Source: Moraxella sp. K1664 (GTDB lineage Bacteria > Pseudomonadota > Gammaproteobacteria > Pseudomonadales > Moraxellaceae). Taken from it: DNA of 64,000 nucleotides. The stretch lies in contig NZ_CP155576.1 of assembly GCF_039693965.1 (NCBI RefSeq), forward strand, positions 744,001 to 808,000. The letters are read 5' to 3'. A program made the translations under genes and the position numbers. Under the pieces are notes generated by a model that had not been told where the DNA came from, searched no databases, and saw nothing but the letters and a program-made list of their open reading frames with translations. Of the stretch, positions 1-10,849 are shown in pieces (within the stretch, counting starts at the first letter, position 1; each line of letters starts with the position of its first letter).

Positions 1-890
1 GAATAAATTCTGTGTTTAAACCAGTTAACATTTAAAGAGTTCAACTCATCCAAAAACATACCACACCAACCGAAAATTTCTGCGGCATCTTTATCTAGGT
101 AAGATCTACTTAGCAAGTAACAATTTTTACCCTGTAGCAAGCCTTCTACTATAGCAGATGAAGATATAGAAATATAACTATCTGCTTGACAGATATCAAT
201 ATCTGACAGCTCATCAACCAATCTTACATTCGAAAAAGAGGCAAGATTTTGGCGAATTATTTCCAAATATTGATTATTTATATTATTACGAGTTTTATAC
301 AAAAATACTCTATTGGGGTAATTTTCTACCAATGAGACCAATTGAGCCAGAATCTTCTTGGTCAAATAATCATTCAGTTCTAGTTGGGTTTGCTCAAAGA
401 AAATAACCTTATCTTGATGATAACTCTTATGGCATTCTGTGGCGATGAACCATGAAGCTCCATATAGCAATCCGTTATTTTTTACCTTAAAAGTTTGACA
501 AAGTCTAGTATAGAACTCATAATCATCCAAGCAGTTCAGCCACACCTGATCAGCATTAAACCGAGTGATAAAAGCATCGACCTGGTAGTGACTGACAACC
601 CCCGGAAATATGGAAATAATCTTTGTATTTGTAGATTGAAATCTCCCAATCAACTTATTTAACAGGAATCCACCCAAACAGCACACCAAATAGTCACAAT
701 GACCAAGTTGTTCCACTTCAGCCAAGGATAATTTTACTCCATCAAATGAGCTTGGTATATATACATCTGCACTTGCTTCAATGCCAAAAAATTTTATATC
801 TGCTTTTCTGTATTGAGTAACTAATCTCAAAGCGGTGGCATAAACCGCTTTGAGATGAGAATCCCTTTGAAAAACAAAACCTATTTTCAC
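1..890 (-). CDS. Putative glycosyltransferase (DUF6716-like), 3' end outside window
   Basis: An open frame on the minus strand starts with GTG at 890-888, overlaps the neuB stop by one base (TAGTG), and runs off the window after about 296 codons. The protein begins MKIGFVFQRDSHLKAVYATA. It contains VIFFEQTQLELNDY near residue 175, FLYKTRNN near 205, and ISISSSAIVEGLLQGK near 250, the last resembling the Ser-rich motif plus E-gly helix of nucleotide-sugar-binding folds. These features recall DUF6716 putative glycosyltransferases; this is from memory of the family, not a search. It occupies the position of the polysialyltransferase gene (siaD) behind siaABC in meningococcus, so it probably uses CMP-sialic acid. 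I do not see a clear family GT38 signature, so the linkage and acceptor are unknown. Confidence 0.6.
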   Translation of the reverse strand, partial: MKIGFVFQRDSHLKAVYATALRLVTQYRKADIKFFGIEASADVYIPSSFDGVKLSLAEVEQLGHCDYLVCCLGGFLLNKLIGRFQSTNTKIISIFPGVVSHYQVDAFITRFNADQVWLNCLDDYEFYTRLCQTFKVKNNGLLYGASWFIATECHKSYHQDKVIFFEQTQLELNDYLTKKILAQLVSLVENYPNRVFLYKTRNNINNQYLEIIRQNLASFSNVRLVDELSDIDICQADSYISISSSAIVEGLLQGKNCYLLSRSYLDKDAAEIFGWCGMFLDELNSLNVNWFKHRIY

Positions 891-1930
891 TATTTTACAT
901 GCTCTTTTTTAATCTGTTCTCCGCATTTAATATCGGTGGCAGCAACTTTACCGATAAGATCATCATATTCATGAACAAGAAAATCACCTGTGCCAGGGCG
1001 ACGCACCCATAAATTATCTTCCGTAAAGCTTTCACCTGCTTTAATATCAGTATACGCAACTACAGATGCAAAGGCAAAATCAATCGTAACCTGCTCTTCA
1101 GCAATAGCACCTTTTTCACCGCCTCGAGCTTTGGCAATTTGCTTGCTCGCTTCAATCAACTCTGCCATGCCTTTACCATCCATTGAGCAATTAATGTCAG
1201 GACCCAAACGATCGTAGGTATCTGTAAAATGACGTTCTAAGATACTTGCACCTATAGCGACAGCACCCATGCATACATAGTTATCCACACAGTGATCCGA
1301 AAGACCTACAACAGCATTCGGAAATTCTTTCTCAAGTTGATTGATGCCGCCTAGACGTACAAGTTCAGGTGGAGTTGGATAGACATTGGTACAATGCAAC
1401 AATGCATAAGGTACACCTGCTCGCTCCATAATCTCAACTGATTTACGAATACTTTTAATATCATTCATACCTGTGGAGAGAATAATAGGCTTGCCAAATG
1501 ATGCAACCAATTTAATCAACGGGTAGTTATTACACTCGCCCGAACCAATCTTATATGCTACAACACCCATACGCTCTAGGCGATAAACAGCTTCACGTGA
1601 AAATGGCGTGCTAATGAATATCATGCCCTTGGATTCTATATATTCCTTTAGAGCCGTTTCATCTTTTTCATTTAGAGCACAGCGCTCCATAATCTCATAA
1701 ATAGAGACATCAGCATTGCCTGGAGTAACCTTCTTTGCCTCATCAGACATCTCATCTTCAACAACATGCGTCTGATGTTTAACTATCTCTGCACCAGCCT
1801 CATAAGCTGCATCCACCATTTGTTTTGCAATATCAAGAGAGCCTTCATGGTTGATGCCGATTTCAGCGATTACTAGAGGCTCGTAGTCATAACCAATATT
1901 ACGATTACCAATTTTAAAGCTAGGTTTCAT
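890..1930 (-). CDS. neuB: N-acetylneuraminate synthase
   Basis: Condenses N-acetylmannosamine with phosphoenolpyruvate to give N-acetylneuraminic acid in the cytoplasm. The 346-aa protein has the usual length: an N-terminal TIM-barrel NeuB domain (EIGINHEGSLDIAKQMVDAA near residue 22, KHQTH, STPFS, YKIGSGECNNYPL, LSTGMN, LLHCTN.YPTP, GLSDH) and a C-terminal SAF/antifreeze-like domain from about residue 285 (SVVAYTDIKAGE, DNLWVRRPGTG). The ATG at 1930 overlaps the neuA stop by 4 bases, and the TAG stop overlaps the next gene by one, so the genes are translationally coupled in the order neuC-neuA-neuB-transferase. Legionaminate synthases are close relatives, but the neighbouring hydrolysing UDP-GlcNAc epimerase and the meningococcal gene order favour Neu5Ac. 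Confidence 0.93.
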   Translation of the reverse strand: MKPSFKIGNRNIGYDYEPLVIAEIGINHEGSLDIAKQMVDAAYEAGAEIVKHQTHVVEDEMSDEAKKVTPGNADVSIYEIMERCALNEKDETALKEYIESKGMIFISTPFSREAVYRLERMGVVAYKIGSGECNNYPLIKLVASFGKPIILSTGMNDIKSIRKSVEIMERAGVPYALLHCTNVYPTPPELVRLGGINQLEKEFPNAVVGLSDHCVDNYVCMGAVAIGASILERHFTDTYDRLGPDINCSMDGKGMAELIEASKQIAKARGGEKGAIAEEQVTIDFAFASVVAYTDIKAGESFTEDNLWVRRPGTGDFLVHEYDDLIGKVAATDIKCGEQIKKEHVK

Positions 1931-2604
1931 AAATTTTTACCTTTAATTAGTTCATTTGCTTTTTGCAGGTCTGCATAGGTATCAATATCAATGGATTTAC
2001 ATTCACTCATTTCCACAAAGCCCTGCGGTTGTACAAAAAAAGACATATTATCCAAGAGCTCCTTAAATCCAATCACATAGACCGCCCCATTAATACGAAA
2101 TGCTTGAGGTAGTTGTTGTCTAGGCTGTTCCAAATCTGATAATTGTGTCACAGGATGATAACCATCATTGTTTTTTACAATCATTTTAAAAGGATGATGT
2201 TCAGATGCAGTAACAGTAACACAGGAACCCATATTATTACTCTTATACACATCAATAGCCAGTTGAATATCCTCTGATGTTCTTAGCGGACTTGTAGGTT
2301 GTAGTAGAACACAAACTTCCAAGCTCAATCCAAAGTCTCTGACAAGCTCAGCTACAGCATCAATAGTTTTAGCGGAGTCATTGGACGTTTCTGGACTACG
2401 CTTATGCACTTCCGCTTGATATTTTTCTGCTTCTTTTGCAATATTATCATCATCAGTTGATACGATAATACGCTTAATATCTGCAACCTCTTGAGCGGCT
2501 AAAATTGCTCTTGCAAGCAATGAATGCTCACCTACCAATTGCAAATTCTTACCTTTAATACCCTTAGACCCACCTCTGGCAGGAATGACCGCAACATAAC
2601 TCAT
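1927..2604 (-). CDS. neuA: CMP-N-acetylneuraminate cytidylyltransferase
   Basis: Activates sialic acid with CTP to CMP-Neu5Ac, the donor for sialyltransferases. At 225 aa it is the short single-domain type (like meningococcal SiaB). Visible motifs are IPARGGSKGIKGKNL at residue 7 (CTP-binding loop), STDDD near 50, LLQPTSPLR near 100 and FRINGAVYVI near 168. The start ATG lies in a 4-base overlap with neuC, and its stop overlaps neuB, so it is the middle gene of a tightly coupled operon. Without a fused hydrolase domain it should act only in nucleotide activation. Confidence 0.93.
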   Translation of the reverse strand: MSYVAVIPARGGSKGIKGKNLQLVGEHSLLARAILAAQEVADIKRIIVSTDDDNIAKEAEKYQAEVHKRSPETSNDSAKTIDAVAELVRDFGLSLEVCVLLQPTSPLRTSEDIQLAIDVYKSNNMGSCVTVTASEHHPFKMIVKNNDGYHPVTQLSDLEQPRQQLPQAFRINGAVYVIGFKELLDNMSFFVQPQGFVEMSECKSIDIDTYADLQKANELIKGKNL

Positions 2605-3725
2605 GGCTTAATATCCACAAAGACTTTTTGTACAGGAATACTCCACAACTCTTGACCATTTAAAAATTTCTCAAATAATTCCGTACTATTACCCTCACCA
2701 AAATGGGTAGATCTTTCAAGTCGTTCTCGAGAGATGGATTTAATTGCATTAATGATAGAAACCTCTTCATAATCACAATTAATAACAGTCTCACCTTTAA
2801 ATCTTGCATTCTGACGAGTGCCAATATTAATACTAGGCAAACCGTAAAAAGGTGCTTCACGTATACCGGCACTAGAGTTGCCAATAATGAATTGTGCATT
2901 TTTTAATATAACTAGGAATGACTCAAAGCTCAGAGATGGGAATATTTTAAACTTAGGGTTATTCTCATAACGTTTAATGACTGTTAGAATTTTTGCACTA
3001 CCAAAATCATTATTTGGATAAATAACTATATAATTTTTATCAAAACTATCCAATGCCTTAAATAAATTTTCGGCATATACATCAATCTCATTCTCTTCAC
3101 TGGTTACAGGATGAAACATAACTACCCCATATTCATCAAAATTGATTTCGTATCTGGCTTTTACGTCAGATAAAGCGGGCAGTTTTGACGAGGTCATCAC
3201 ATCCAAGTCTGGCGAGCCGGCAATAAAAATACTATCAACCGCCTCTCCTAATTGAATAAGACGACGTTTTGCCTCTTCGTTAGCAACCATATGAATGTGC
3301 GATAATTTTGTAATAGAATGACGGATAGAGTCATCAATCGTACCTGAAAGCTCCCCACCTTCAATATGACATACACGAATGTGATTCAACGCACCAACTG
3401 TGGCACCTGCCAAAGCTTCTATACGATCTCCGTGAACTACAATCATATCTGGTTCTACCGCACCTGTCAGTCTTGATAAGATCATAATTGTATTGGCAAG
3501 TACTGCATCCATAGGCTCACTTGTATGCTGGTTCGGCATAAAATATGCATTAGTATAATTTTGCTTTTTTACCTCTTTATAAGTAGAACCATAAAGACGC
3601 ATCATATGCATGCCAGTAACCAAAACATGCAACTCAAAATCTTCAGAATTTTCCACGATACCCATGAGATTTTTAATTTTGCCAAAGTCAGCTCTTGTTC
3701 CAGTAACAAACAATATTTTTTTCAT
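2601..3725 (-). CDS. neuC: UDP-N-acetylglucosamine 2-epimerase (hydrolysing)
   Basis: Converts UDP-GlcNAc to ManNAc plus UDP, the committed step to sialic acid. The 374-aa protein has the epimerase fold: KKILFVTGTRADFGK at the N terminus, VHGDRIEALAGATVGA near residue 100, CHIEGGELSGTIDDSIRHS near 125 with conserved His/Glu residues, and GNSSAGIREAPFYGLPSINIG near 285. It is the first gene of the sialic acid operon; SD-like AAGAGAAGAG precedes the ATG. The 130-bp upstream gap to lpdA is AT-rich and contains a strong hairpin, so the operon probably has its own promoter there, although I do not see a convincing -35/-10 pair. Confidence 0.93.
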   Translation of the reverse strand: MKKILFVTGTRADFGKIKNLMGIVENSEDFELHVLVTGMHMMRLYGSTYKEVKKQNYTNAYFMPNQHTSEPMDAVLANTIMILSRLTGAVEPDMIVVHGDRIEALAGATVGALNHIRVCHIEGGELSGTIDDSIRHSITKLSHIHMVANEEAKRRLIQLGEAVDSIFIAGSPDLDVMTSSKLPALSDVKARYEINFDEYGVVMFHPVTSEENEIDVYAENLFKALDSFDKNYIVIYPNNDFGSAKILTVIKRYENNPKFKIFPSLSFESFLVILKNAQFIIGNSSAGIREAPFYGLPSINIGTRQNARFKGETVINCDYEEVSIINAIKSISRERLERSTHFGEGNSTELFEKFLNGQELWSIPVQKVFVDIKP

Positions 3726-3814
3726 CTCTTCTCTTAACCCAAAAAATAAAATAACATTGTAAACTTATAAAAGTAATTAACAGTTAATATCATACAAAAT
3801 CTGCGAATATTCAT

Positions 3815-3852
3815 AAAACAAGTCCCAATGTCCAAACACTGGGACTTGTTTT
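3815..3852. terminator. Rho-independent terminator after lpdA
   Basis: Perfect 13-bp stem AAAACAAGTCCCA / TGGGACTTGTTTT with a 12-base loop, beginning 4 bases past the lpdA stop and followed on the minus strand by a T-rich end. It separates lpdA from neuC. Being symmetric in A/T flanks it may work in both directions. Confidence 0.8.
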
Positions 3853-3856
3853 TGAC

Positions 3857-5311
<1,455 letters not shown>

Positions 5312-5334
5312 CTATATTTTTAAAGGATAAATTG

Positions 5335-5766
5335 TTAAGATTGGTTTGTTTTTGGCTTAAAAGGCAATACCAATTGCTTGATGTCATGAGCAATCGCCTG
5401 ATACTCAGGGTCTTTATGCACCAAAATTGCACCCAAATGCTTGGCTGTACCTGCAATACACGCATCAGCAAACGACATTTTGGCGGTAGATTTATAAATG
5501 GCAGACTGTTCAATCAATGCCTGATTAAAATCCACCACTATTATTGGCATATCATAAAGCTCATTCATCTTTTTGTCCACAAATGCGTGTTCATGATGTT
5601 GGCGAATGAGTCGATACCGAAATTCCACCATGCTAATGGCACTCACAAAAATCGTGATACGCTCATGGATTGCCAAGTGTAGTAGCTCGGCAACTGTATC
5701 CGCCCCTTCTTCATTATCAAATAACGTCAAAATGGCAGATGTATCAAAGACATACGATTTCACCAC
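5335..5766 (-). CDS. vapC: PIN-domain ribonuclease toxin (VapC family)
   Basis: Likely toxin of a type II toxin-antitoxin pair. The 143-aa protein has the PIN pattern: YVFDTSAILTLF at residue 5 with the first acidic residue, MVEFRYRL near 46, and MSFADACIAGTAKHLGA near 98 with further acidic residues; PIN proteins bind Mg and cleave RNA. It starts with GTG directly after the antitoxin TAG stop (no gap) and lacks a clear Shine-Dalgarno site, so translation is probably coupled to the antitoxin. It sits between sucB and lpdA, an unusual place, suggesting insertion into a housekeeping operon. Confidence 0.85.
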   Translation of the reverse strand: MVKSYVFDTSAILTLFDNEEGADTVAELLHLAIHERITIFVSAISMVEFRYRLIRQHHEHAFVDKKMNELYDMPIIVVDFNQALIEQSAIYKSTAKMSFADACIAGTAKHLGAILVHKDPEYQAIAHDIKQLVLPFKPKTNQS

Positions 5767-5997
5767 CTATACTCGCTTGTCTTGCTGTCGGTCAAGAAGC
5801 AGCTCATCAACACCACCGCCCATGCCCGACCCACGAAATGCGTTAATGGCGTTGAGCATTTGCTGTTTACGCAGTGCGTGATACAACTCGCTGGCACTCT
5901 CATCAAACGACAACGTTACTTTTTTGTCCGTCAAAAGCGGATTGGTTTGGCAAAATCGTTTGATTTCATCAAAATTCATGTGTAATTGCATTGTCAT
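5767..5997 (-). CDS. Putative antitoxin partner of the PIN toxin
   Basis: A 76-aa protein ending immediately before the toxin. The frame is open from 6021, but the start at 5997 (MTMQLHMNFDEIK) has AAAGG seven bases upstream and is preferred. The chain reads MNFDEIKRFCQ, then TDKKVTLSFDESASELYHAL, then a C-terminal Gly-rich GSGMGGGVDELLLDRQ segment, a layout typical of VapB-type antitoxins (N-terminal dimer/DNA-binding part, C-terminal toxin-binding tail). The family was assigned from context and size; no precise family is recognised. Confidence 0.65.
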   Translation of the reverse strand: MTMQLHMNFDEIKRFCQTNPLLTDKKVTLSFDESASELYHALRKQQMLNAINAFRGSGMGGGVDELLLDRQQDKRV

Positions 5998-6019
5998 TGT
6001 TAAGCCTTTTAATTGATAC

Positions 6020-6049
6020 AAAGACGGATCAGATTTCCAATCCGTCTTT
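6020..6049. other. Intercistronic hairpin between sucB and the TA genes
   Basis: Perfect 10-bp stem AAAGACGGAT / ATCCGTCTTT with a 10-base loop, directly downstream of sucB and upstream of the antitoxin start. On the minus strand the T tail is short, so it may be a leaky terminator that lowers readthrough into the TA and lpdA. Confidence 0.55.
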
Positions 6050-6057
6050 TTGACAAA

Positions 6058-7278
6058 TTACAAATCCAAAATCAGACGTGCTGGGTCTTCGATAAGCTCT
6101 TTAATCGTTACCAAGAATTGTACCGCATCTTTACCGTCAATCAAACGGTGGTCATAAGACAGAGCCAAATACATCATCGGCAGGATAACCACTTGCCCAT
6201 CGACCGCCATAGGACGCTCGTTAATGGCGTGCATACCTAGGATGGCAGTTTGTGGTGGGTTGATGATTGGGGTAGATAGGAGCGAGCCGAACACACCGCC
6301 GTTAGTGATGGTGAACGTACCGCCAGTCATCTCTTCGATGGCAAGCTTGCCTTCACGGGCTTTGGTGGCATAATCACGGATACCGCCTTCGATGTCGGCA
6401 AGACCCATGCTGTCGGTATCACGAAGTACAGGCACAACCAAACCACGGTCGCTTGACACCGCCACGCCCACGTCATAATAGCCGTGATACACAATGTCAT
6501 CACCGTCAATAGAGGCATTGACCGCAGGGAAACGCTTCAACGCTTCGGTAGCCGCTTTTACAAATAGCGACATAAAGCCCAATTTTACGCCATGACGTTT
6601 TTCAAATTGGTCTTTGTATTTGGCACGCAAGTCCATCAGTGGCTTCATGTTCACTTCATTGAAAGTAGTAAGCATGGCGGTTTCTTGGGTGGCAGACAAT
6701 AGACGCTCGGCGATACGCTTACGCAGACGAGTCATTGGCTCACGTTTTTCAATACGCTGACCGATAGCAGTAGCGATAACTTGACCGTTGTCGCCTTTTA
6801 GGGTGGGGTTAACCATGTCTGATTTGGTAACACGACCGCCACGACCTGAACCTTGTACGTCTGCTGGGTTTACGCCTGTTTCTTTGGCAGCTTTACGCAC
6901 GGCAGGGCTTTGGTCTTTAAAGTCGCCTTCTGCTTCGGCTTTTGGCTGTACAGGGGCGGCAACGCTGGCTGGGTCAATGGTTGTGCCTTTGTCAGCTTCG
7001 TCTTTGGATAGCTCTTCGCTCTCAGCCTTTGGAGCAGCAGTAGCACCTGCTTCAAAGGTAGCGATGACTTCAGCAGACACCACGGTGCTGTCCACGCCTT
7101 TGGTAATGCTACTAATCACGCCATCATCAGGGGCAACCACTTCTAACACAACTTTGTCGGTCTCAATCTCGGCAAGCAGTTGGTCGCGGACAACTTGGTC
7201 GCCCTCGCTAACGTGCCATTCTACGATGGTGCCGTCTTGTACCGATTCTGGGAATACTGGGGCTTTGATTTCAGCCAT
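6058..7278 (-). CDS. sucB: 2-oxoglutarate dehydrogenase E2, dihydrolipoyl succinyltransferase
   Basis: E2 core of the 2-oxoglutarate dehydrogenase complex; transfers succinyl from E1 to CoA. The 406-aa protein has a single lipoyl domain (residues 1-75, lipoylated Lys in [11 protein letters not shown]), a linker, an E3/E1-binding domain near 125-160 ([20 protein letters not shown]), and the catalytic acyltransferase domain with [20 protein letters not shown] and the active His in [18 protein letters not shown] near 375. GGAG lies 8 bases before the ATG. It follows sucA with a 220-bp gap containing a palindromic repeat. Confidence 0.96.
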   Translation of the reverse strand: MAEIKAPVFPESVQDGTIVEWHVSEGDQVVRDQLLAEIETDKVVLEVVAPDDGVISSITKGVDSTVVSAEVIATFEAGATAAPKAESEELSKDEADKGTTIDPASVAAPVQPKAEAEGDFKDQSPAVRKAAKETGVNPADVQGSGRGGRVTKSDMVNPTLKGDNGQVIATAIGQRIEKREPMTRLRKRIAERLLSATQETAMLTTFNEVNMKPLMDLRAKYKDQFEKRHGVKLGFMSLFVKAATEALKRFPAVNASIDGDDIVYHGYYDVGVAVSSDRGLVVPVLRDTDSMGLADIEGGIRDYATKAREGKLAIEEMTGGTFTITNGGVFGSLLSTPIINPPQTAILGMHAINERPMAVDGQVVILPMMYLALSYDHRLIDGKDAVQFLVTIKELIEDPARLILDL

Positions 7279-7348
7279 GATAAACTCCGAGTTTACTTAA
7301 ATTTAAAAAATAGGGTATTGTTAATTAACCATACCTTTGGGTAAATTT

Positions 7349-7417
7349 GTAGGGGCAAATGACATTTGCCCTTTGACAAAGTGTTGATTTTTGGGCGAAT
7401 ATGATTCGCCCCTACAC
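7349..7417. repeat. Palindromic repeat, GTAGGGGC / GCCCCTAC type
   Basis: About 69 bases in the sucA-sucB gap with inverted ends (TGTAGGGGCAAAT at the left, ATTCGCCCCTACA at the right) and two inner palindromes. The GGGCGAAT motif recurs as a 20-bp palindrome at 38044-38063. It could act as a processing or attenuation hairpin between sucA and sucB. Confidence 0.6.
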
Positions 7418-7498
7418 GTCCAAATTTGAAAATGTACCTTTAATTGAACAATGCCAAAAATAGAAATAAGCACACAAGTCGTCCTGTGTGCTGTCAAA

Positions 7499-10357
7499 TT
7501 ACAACTGTTCCACGCTCACGTTCAATGCCTGTGCAATCAAGGCTTTTTGCTGTGCCGCATGGATTTTTGGCGAACCTGTCGCAGGAGCTGCTGCCGCAGG
7601 ACGACCCGATGCAGGGAGCAGTTTGGCTTTGCCTTCTGTCAAGCGGTGTAGCTCTGGCAACAGATAGTACCACGCACCTTGGTTAAGTGGCTCTTCTTGC
7701 GTCCAGATGATTTCGCTAAGATTTGGGTATTTGGCAAGCTCCGCCAAAATACGCGCTTCTGGTAGTGGGTAGAGCTGTTCGATACGCACGATGGCAATGT
7801 GGTCAAGCCCTAGCTTACGGCGAGCTTCAAGCAGTTCATAATACACTTTACCGCCACACAGTACCACACGAGTTACCTTGCTGTTGTCAATCGCATCAAT
7901 CTCAGGTAATACTGTCTCAAATTTGCCATTTGATAAGTCATCAAGCGTTGATGTGGCAAGCGGATGACGAAGTAGCGATTTGGGCGACATGACAATCAGT
8001 GGCTTACGAGCCTTTTGCACCACTTGACGGCGTAGAGCGTGGAAAATCTGAGCAGGCGTTGTTGGAGTGATGACCTGCATATTATCCTCAGCACATAGCT
8101 GTAAGAAACGCTCCAAACGAGCCGATGAATGCTCAGGACCTTGACCCTCAAAGCCGTGTGGCAGCAGCATAACAAGACCTGATAGGCGTTGCCATTTGGT
8201 CTCGCCCGATGAGATGAACTGGTCAATGACCACCTGAGCTCCATTAGCAAAGTCGCCAAACTGAGCCTCCCAAATGATAAGGGCATTTGGCACGGTGGTA
8301 GAATAGCCGTATTCAAAGGCAAGTACCGCTTCTTCTGATAGTAGTGAGTTATAGGTGGCAAAACGGGCTTGCCCCTCACGAATGTGCTGTAATGGGATAT
8401 ATAGACTGGCATCTTTTTGGCTGTACAGCTCGCTATGACGGTGTGAGAATGTCCCACGACCCACGTCCTCGCCTGTGATACGCACAAGCGAACCCTCGTC
8501 CACAAGCGACGCGTATGCCAATGTCTCGGCAGCACCCCAGTTCATGGGCTCTTGCCCTGTTTGCATGGCAAGGCGTTGCTCTAATACCTTGGCAACTTGG
8601 CGTTGTAATTCAAAGCCTTCTGGTACTTTTGCCATCGCTTGTGCGTAGGATTTGAGCTTCTCAACAGGTACGCCAGTTTGGACGTCATCGGTCAAGCCAT
8701 GACCCACATAAGGCGACCAATCCACAAACAGACTGGTATCAGGCTCTTTGGCAAGTCCGTGAGCCACATCCTCGCCATTGTCTAGGGCGATGCGATAGTC
8801 GTCTTCAATTTGGGCAGATTCTTCTTTGGTCAATACACCCTCGGCAACCAACTTGTCAGCATATTGGGTGCGAGTGGTGGGCAGTTTTTTGATGACTTGA
8901 TACATGAGTGGCTGAGTCGCTGACGGCTCGTCCGATTCGTTGTGTCCGTTACGGCGATAGCAGACAATGTCAAGCACGACATCACGACCGAACTCGGTGC
9001 GATAGTCTAGCACAAGCTGGCTTGCGAACACCACCGCTTCTGGGTCATCGCCATTGACGTGCAAGACAGGGGCGTGTACCATTTTAGCAACGTCCGTGCA
9101 GTACTCGGTAGAGCGTGCATCATCAGGGCGAGATGTGGTAAAGCCCACTTGGTTGTTGATGACGACATGCACCGTACCGCCTGTCTTGTAGGCACGGGTT
9201 TGCGACATCTGGAAAGTCTCTTGGTTGACGCCTTGACCTGCAAACGCCGCATCACCATGCACCACGATAGGTAGTACCGTGCTGTTGTCAATGTCATAAC
9301 CATACGCTTCGCTACGGCGGGCTTGTCTGGCACGCACCGAGCCTAGCATGACAGGAGAGACGATTTCTAAGTGAGACGGGTTAAACGCCAACGCAAGGTG
9401 CATCTCTCCGCCTTTGGTGATGACGTTTGAGCTAAACCCATTGTGGTATTTCACATCGCCTGAGCCGACCGTTGGCTGAACTTTACCATCAAATTCATCA
9501 AACAGGGCAGATGGGTTTTTACCCATGATATTAACCAGTAGGTTCAAGCGACCACGGTGAGCCATGCCGATGACGACTTCTTTGGTGCCATACGTTCCCA
9601 CACGCTGAATCATCTCATGCACCGCAGGGATAAAGCTCTCGCCCCCTTCTAGACCAAAACGCTTAACGCCCGTATATTTACGAGCCAGATATTTTTCTAG
9701 ACCCTCAGCAGCGGTCAAACGGTCAAGGATTTCTAATTTTTTGTCTTTGTCAAATCTGATAAAGCCTTGATTTTGCTCAATGTATTTTTCAATCCATTTT
9801 TTCTCGGTGGCGGTAAAGACATGCATGTACTCATAGCCAATGCTACCGCAGTAGATACGCTCACAAATCTCGATAATCTCACGCAGTGTCGCTGACTCTT
9901 TGCCGATGTGCATGAGTGTGGTTGGGAAAGTCGTGTCAAGGTCAGCCTCGGACAGACCATGATAAGCCAAGGTCAAATCCTCAATACCGTCACGCTTTTG
10001 TAGTCCCAACGGGTCAATCTTAGCGACACGATGTCCGCGACGACGATAGGCACTGATAAGCTGTTGCACTGCCATCTGTTTGGGGTCGCAGTCGCCTGTC
10101 CCAACGGTCTGCACAGTAGGGCGAGCGTTGGTTTGGTTGCGGGCTAGGAGCAAGAACTGCTCTTTGATGGCATTGTGCGGGGCATCGCCTGCTTGCTCAT
10201 AATCGGCAAAGTATTTTTGCCACTCGATGCTTACACTTGCCTTATCCGCCAAATAGTCCTCGTACAACGCCTCAATATACGCTGCACCATCTGCGGTGAG
10301 TTCGGTGCTTTGATAAGCCACCGTATCTTTACTACTTTTTGTCATAATATTCGCCAT
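7499..10357 (-). CDS. sucA: 2-oxoglutarate dehydrogenase E1 component
   Basis: Thiamin-diphosphate-dependent decarboxylase of the 2-oxoglutarate dehydrogenase complex. The protein is about 952 aa, with an N-terminal E2-binding segment (YIEALYEDYLADKASVSIEW), PLGL and ISAYRRRGHR near 110-130, ThDP-binding residues in GMAHRGRLN near 260 and HGDAAFAGQG near 365, and the C-terminal part with EAQFGDFANGAQ and LPHGFEGQGPEHSS. The frame is open to 10420; I place the start at MANIMTKSSKD (10357) because the added 21 residues look unlike SucA, although no strong Shine-Dalgarno site is seen for either, and a start at the next Met (10345) is possible. Confidence 0.95.
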   Translation of the reverse strand: MANIMTKSSKDTVAYQSTELTADGAAYIEALYEDYLADKASVSIEWQKYFADYEQAGDAPHNAIKEQFLLLARNQTNARPTVQTVGTGDCDPKQMAVQQLISAYRRRGHRVAKIDPLGLQKRDGIEDLTLAYHGLSEADLDTTFPTTLMHIGKESATLREIIEICERIYCGSIGYEYMHVFTATEKKWIEKYIEQNQGFIRFDKDKKLEILDRLTAAEGLEKYLARKYTGVKRFGLEGGESFIPAVHEMIQRVGTYGTKEVVIGMAHRGRLNLLVNIMGKNPSALFDEFDGKVQPTVGSGDVKYHNGFSSNVITKGGEMHLALAFNPSHLEIVSPVMLGSVRARQARRSEAYGYDIDNSTVLPIVVHGDAAFAGQGVNQETFQMSQTRAYKTGGTVHVVINNQVGFTTSRPDDARSTEYCTDVAKMVHAPVLHVNGDDPEAVVFASQLVLDYRTEFGRDVVLDIVCYRRNGHNESDEPSATQPLMYQVIKKLPTTRTQYADKLVAEGVLTKEESAQIEDDYRIALDNGEDVAHGLAKEPDTSLFVDWSPYVGHGLTDDVQTGVPVEKLKSYAQAMAKVPEGFELQRQVAKVLEQRLAMQTGQEPMNWGAAETLAYASLVDEGSLVRITGEDVGRGTFSHRHSELYSQKDASLYIPLQHIREGQARFATYNSLLSEEAVLAFEYGYSTTVPNALIIWEAQFGDFANGAQVVIDQFISSGETKWQRLSGLVMLLPHGFEGQGPEHSSARLERFLQLCAEDNMQVITPTTPAQIFHALRRQVVQKARKPLIVMSPKSLLRHPLATSTLDDLSNGKFETVLPEIDAIDNSKVTRVVLCGGKVYYELLEARRKLGLDHIAIVRIEQLYPLPEARILAELAKYPNLSEIIWTQEEPLNQGAWYYLLPELHRLTEGKAKLLPASGRPAAAAPATGSPKIHAAQQKALIAQALNVSVEQL

Positions 10358-10849
10358 ATTATTTTTGAGAAAAATTTGATACATTTGTTGCATTAGGTCA
10401 GCGAATGATGAGCATGGCAAAACCTTCTGTCGGCAAAATCATCTCGCTCACTCTAAAATCTATCCATGAATCTGTCCCAAATAAGCCAAAGACAGTTTCA
10501 TCAAATAAATACTGTATAGTTTACGCCATTTGACAAAATATAACAAGTTACAAAGGGTTTTAAAATGTGAATAGAGTTTAATTTTTGAAAAAAAAACATA
10601 TGCTTTTACATTTATTTCAATCTAAAATTTCAATAGATTTATATTTTAAAAAACATTATTTTAAATTTTTAATCGAAACTGGTCATTTGCCCATTCTAGT
10701 ACCAAGGAGAGTACCGCTACCATCAAATCACCTTAACGTCCATGCCACTAACCTGTCTGTCGATACCAATGCCATACGCAAAAATAAAAATGTCGGTTAA
10801 AACATCCATTACCAGCACAGAGACAAATAGTTTTGACACAAACACCTCT

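Noticed and set aside
1-890. Naming the partial gene polysialyltransferase siaD
   Set aside because: Only position supports it; motifs look more like DUF6716, and the 3' end is missing.
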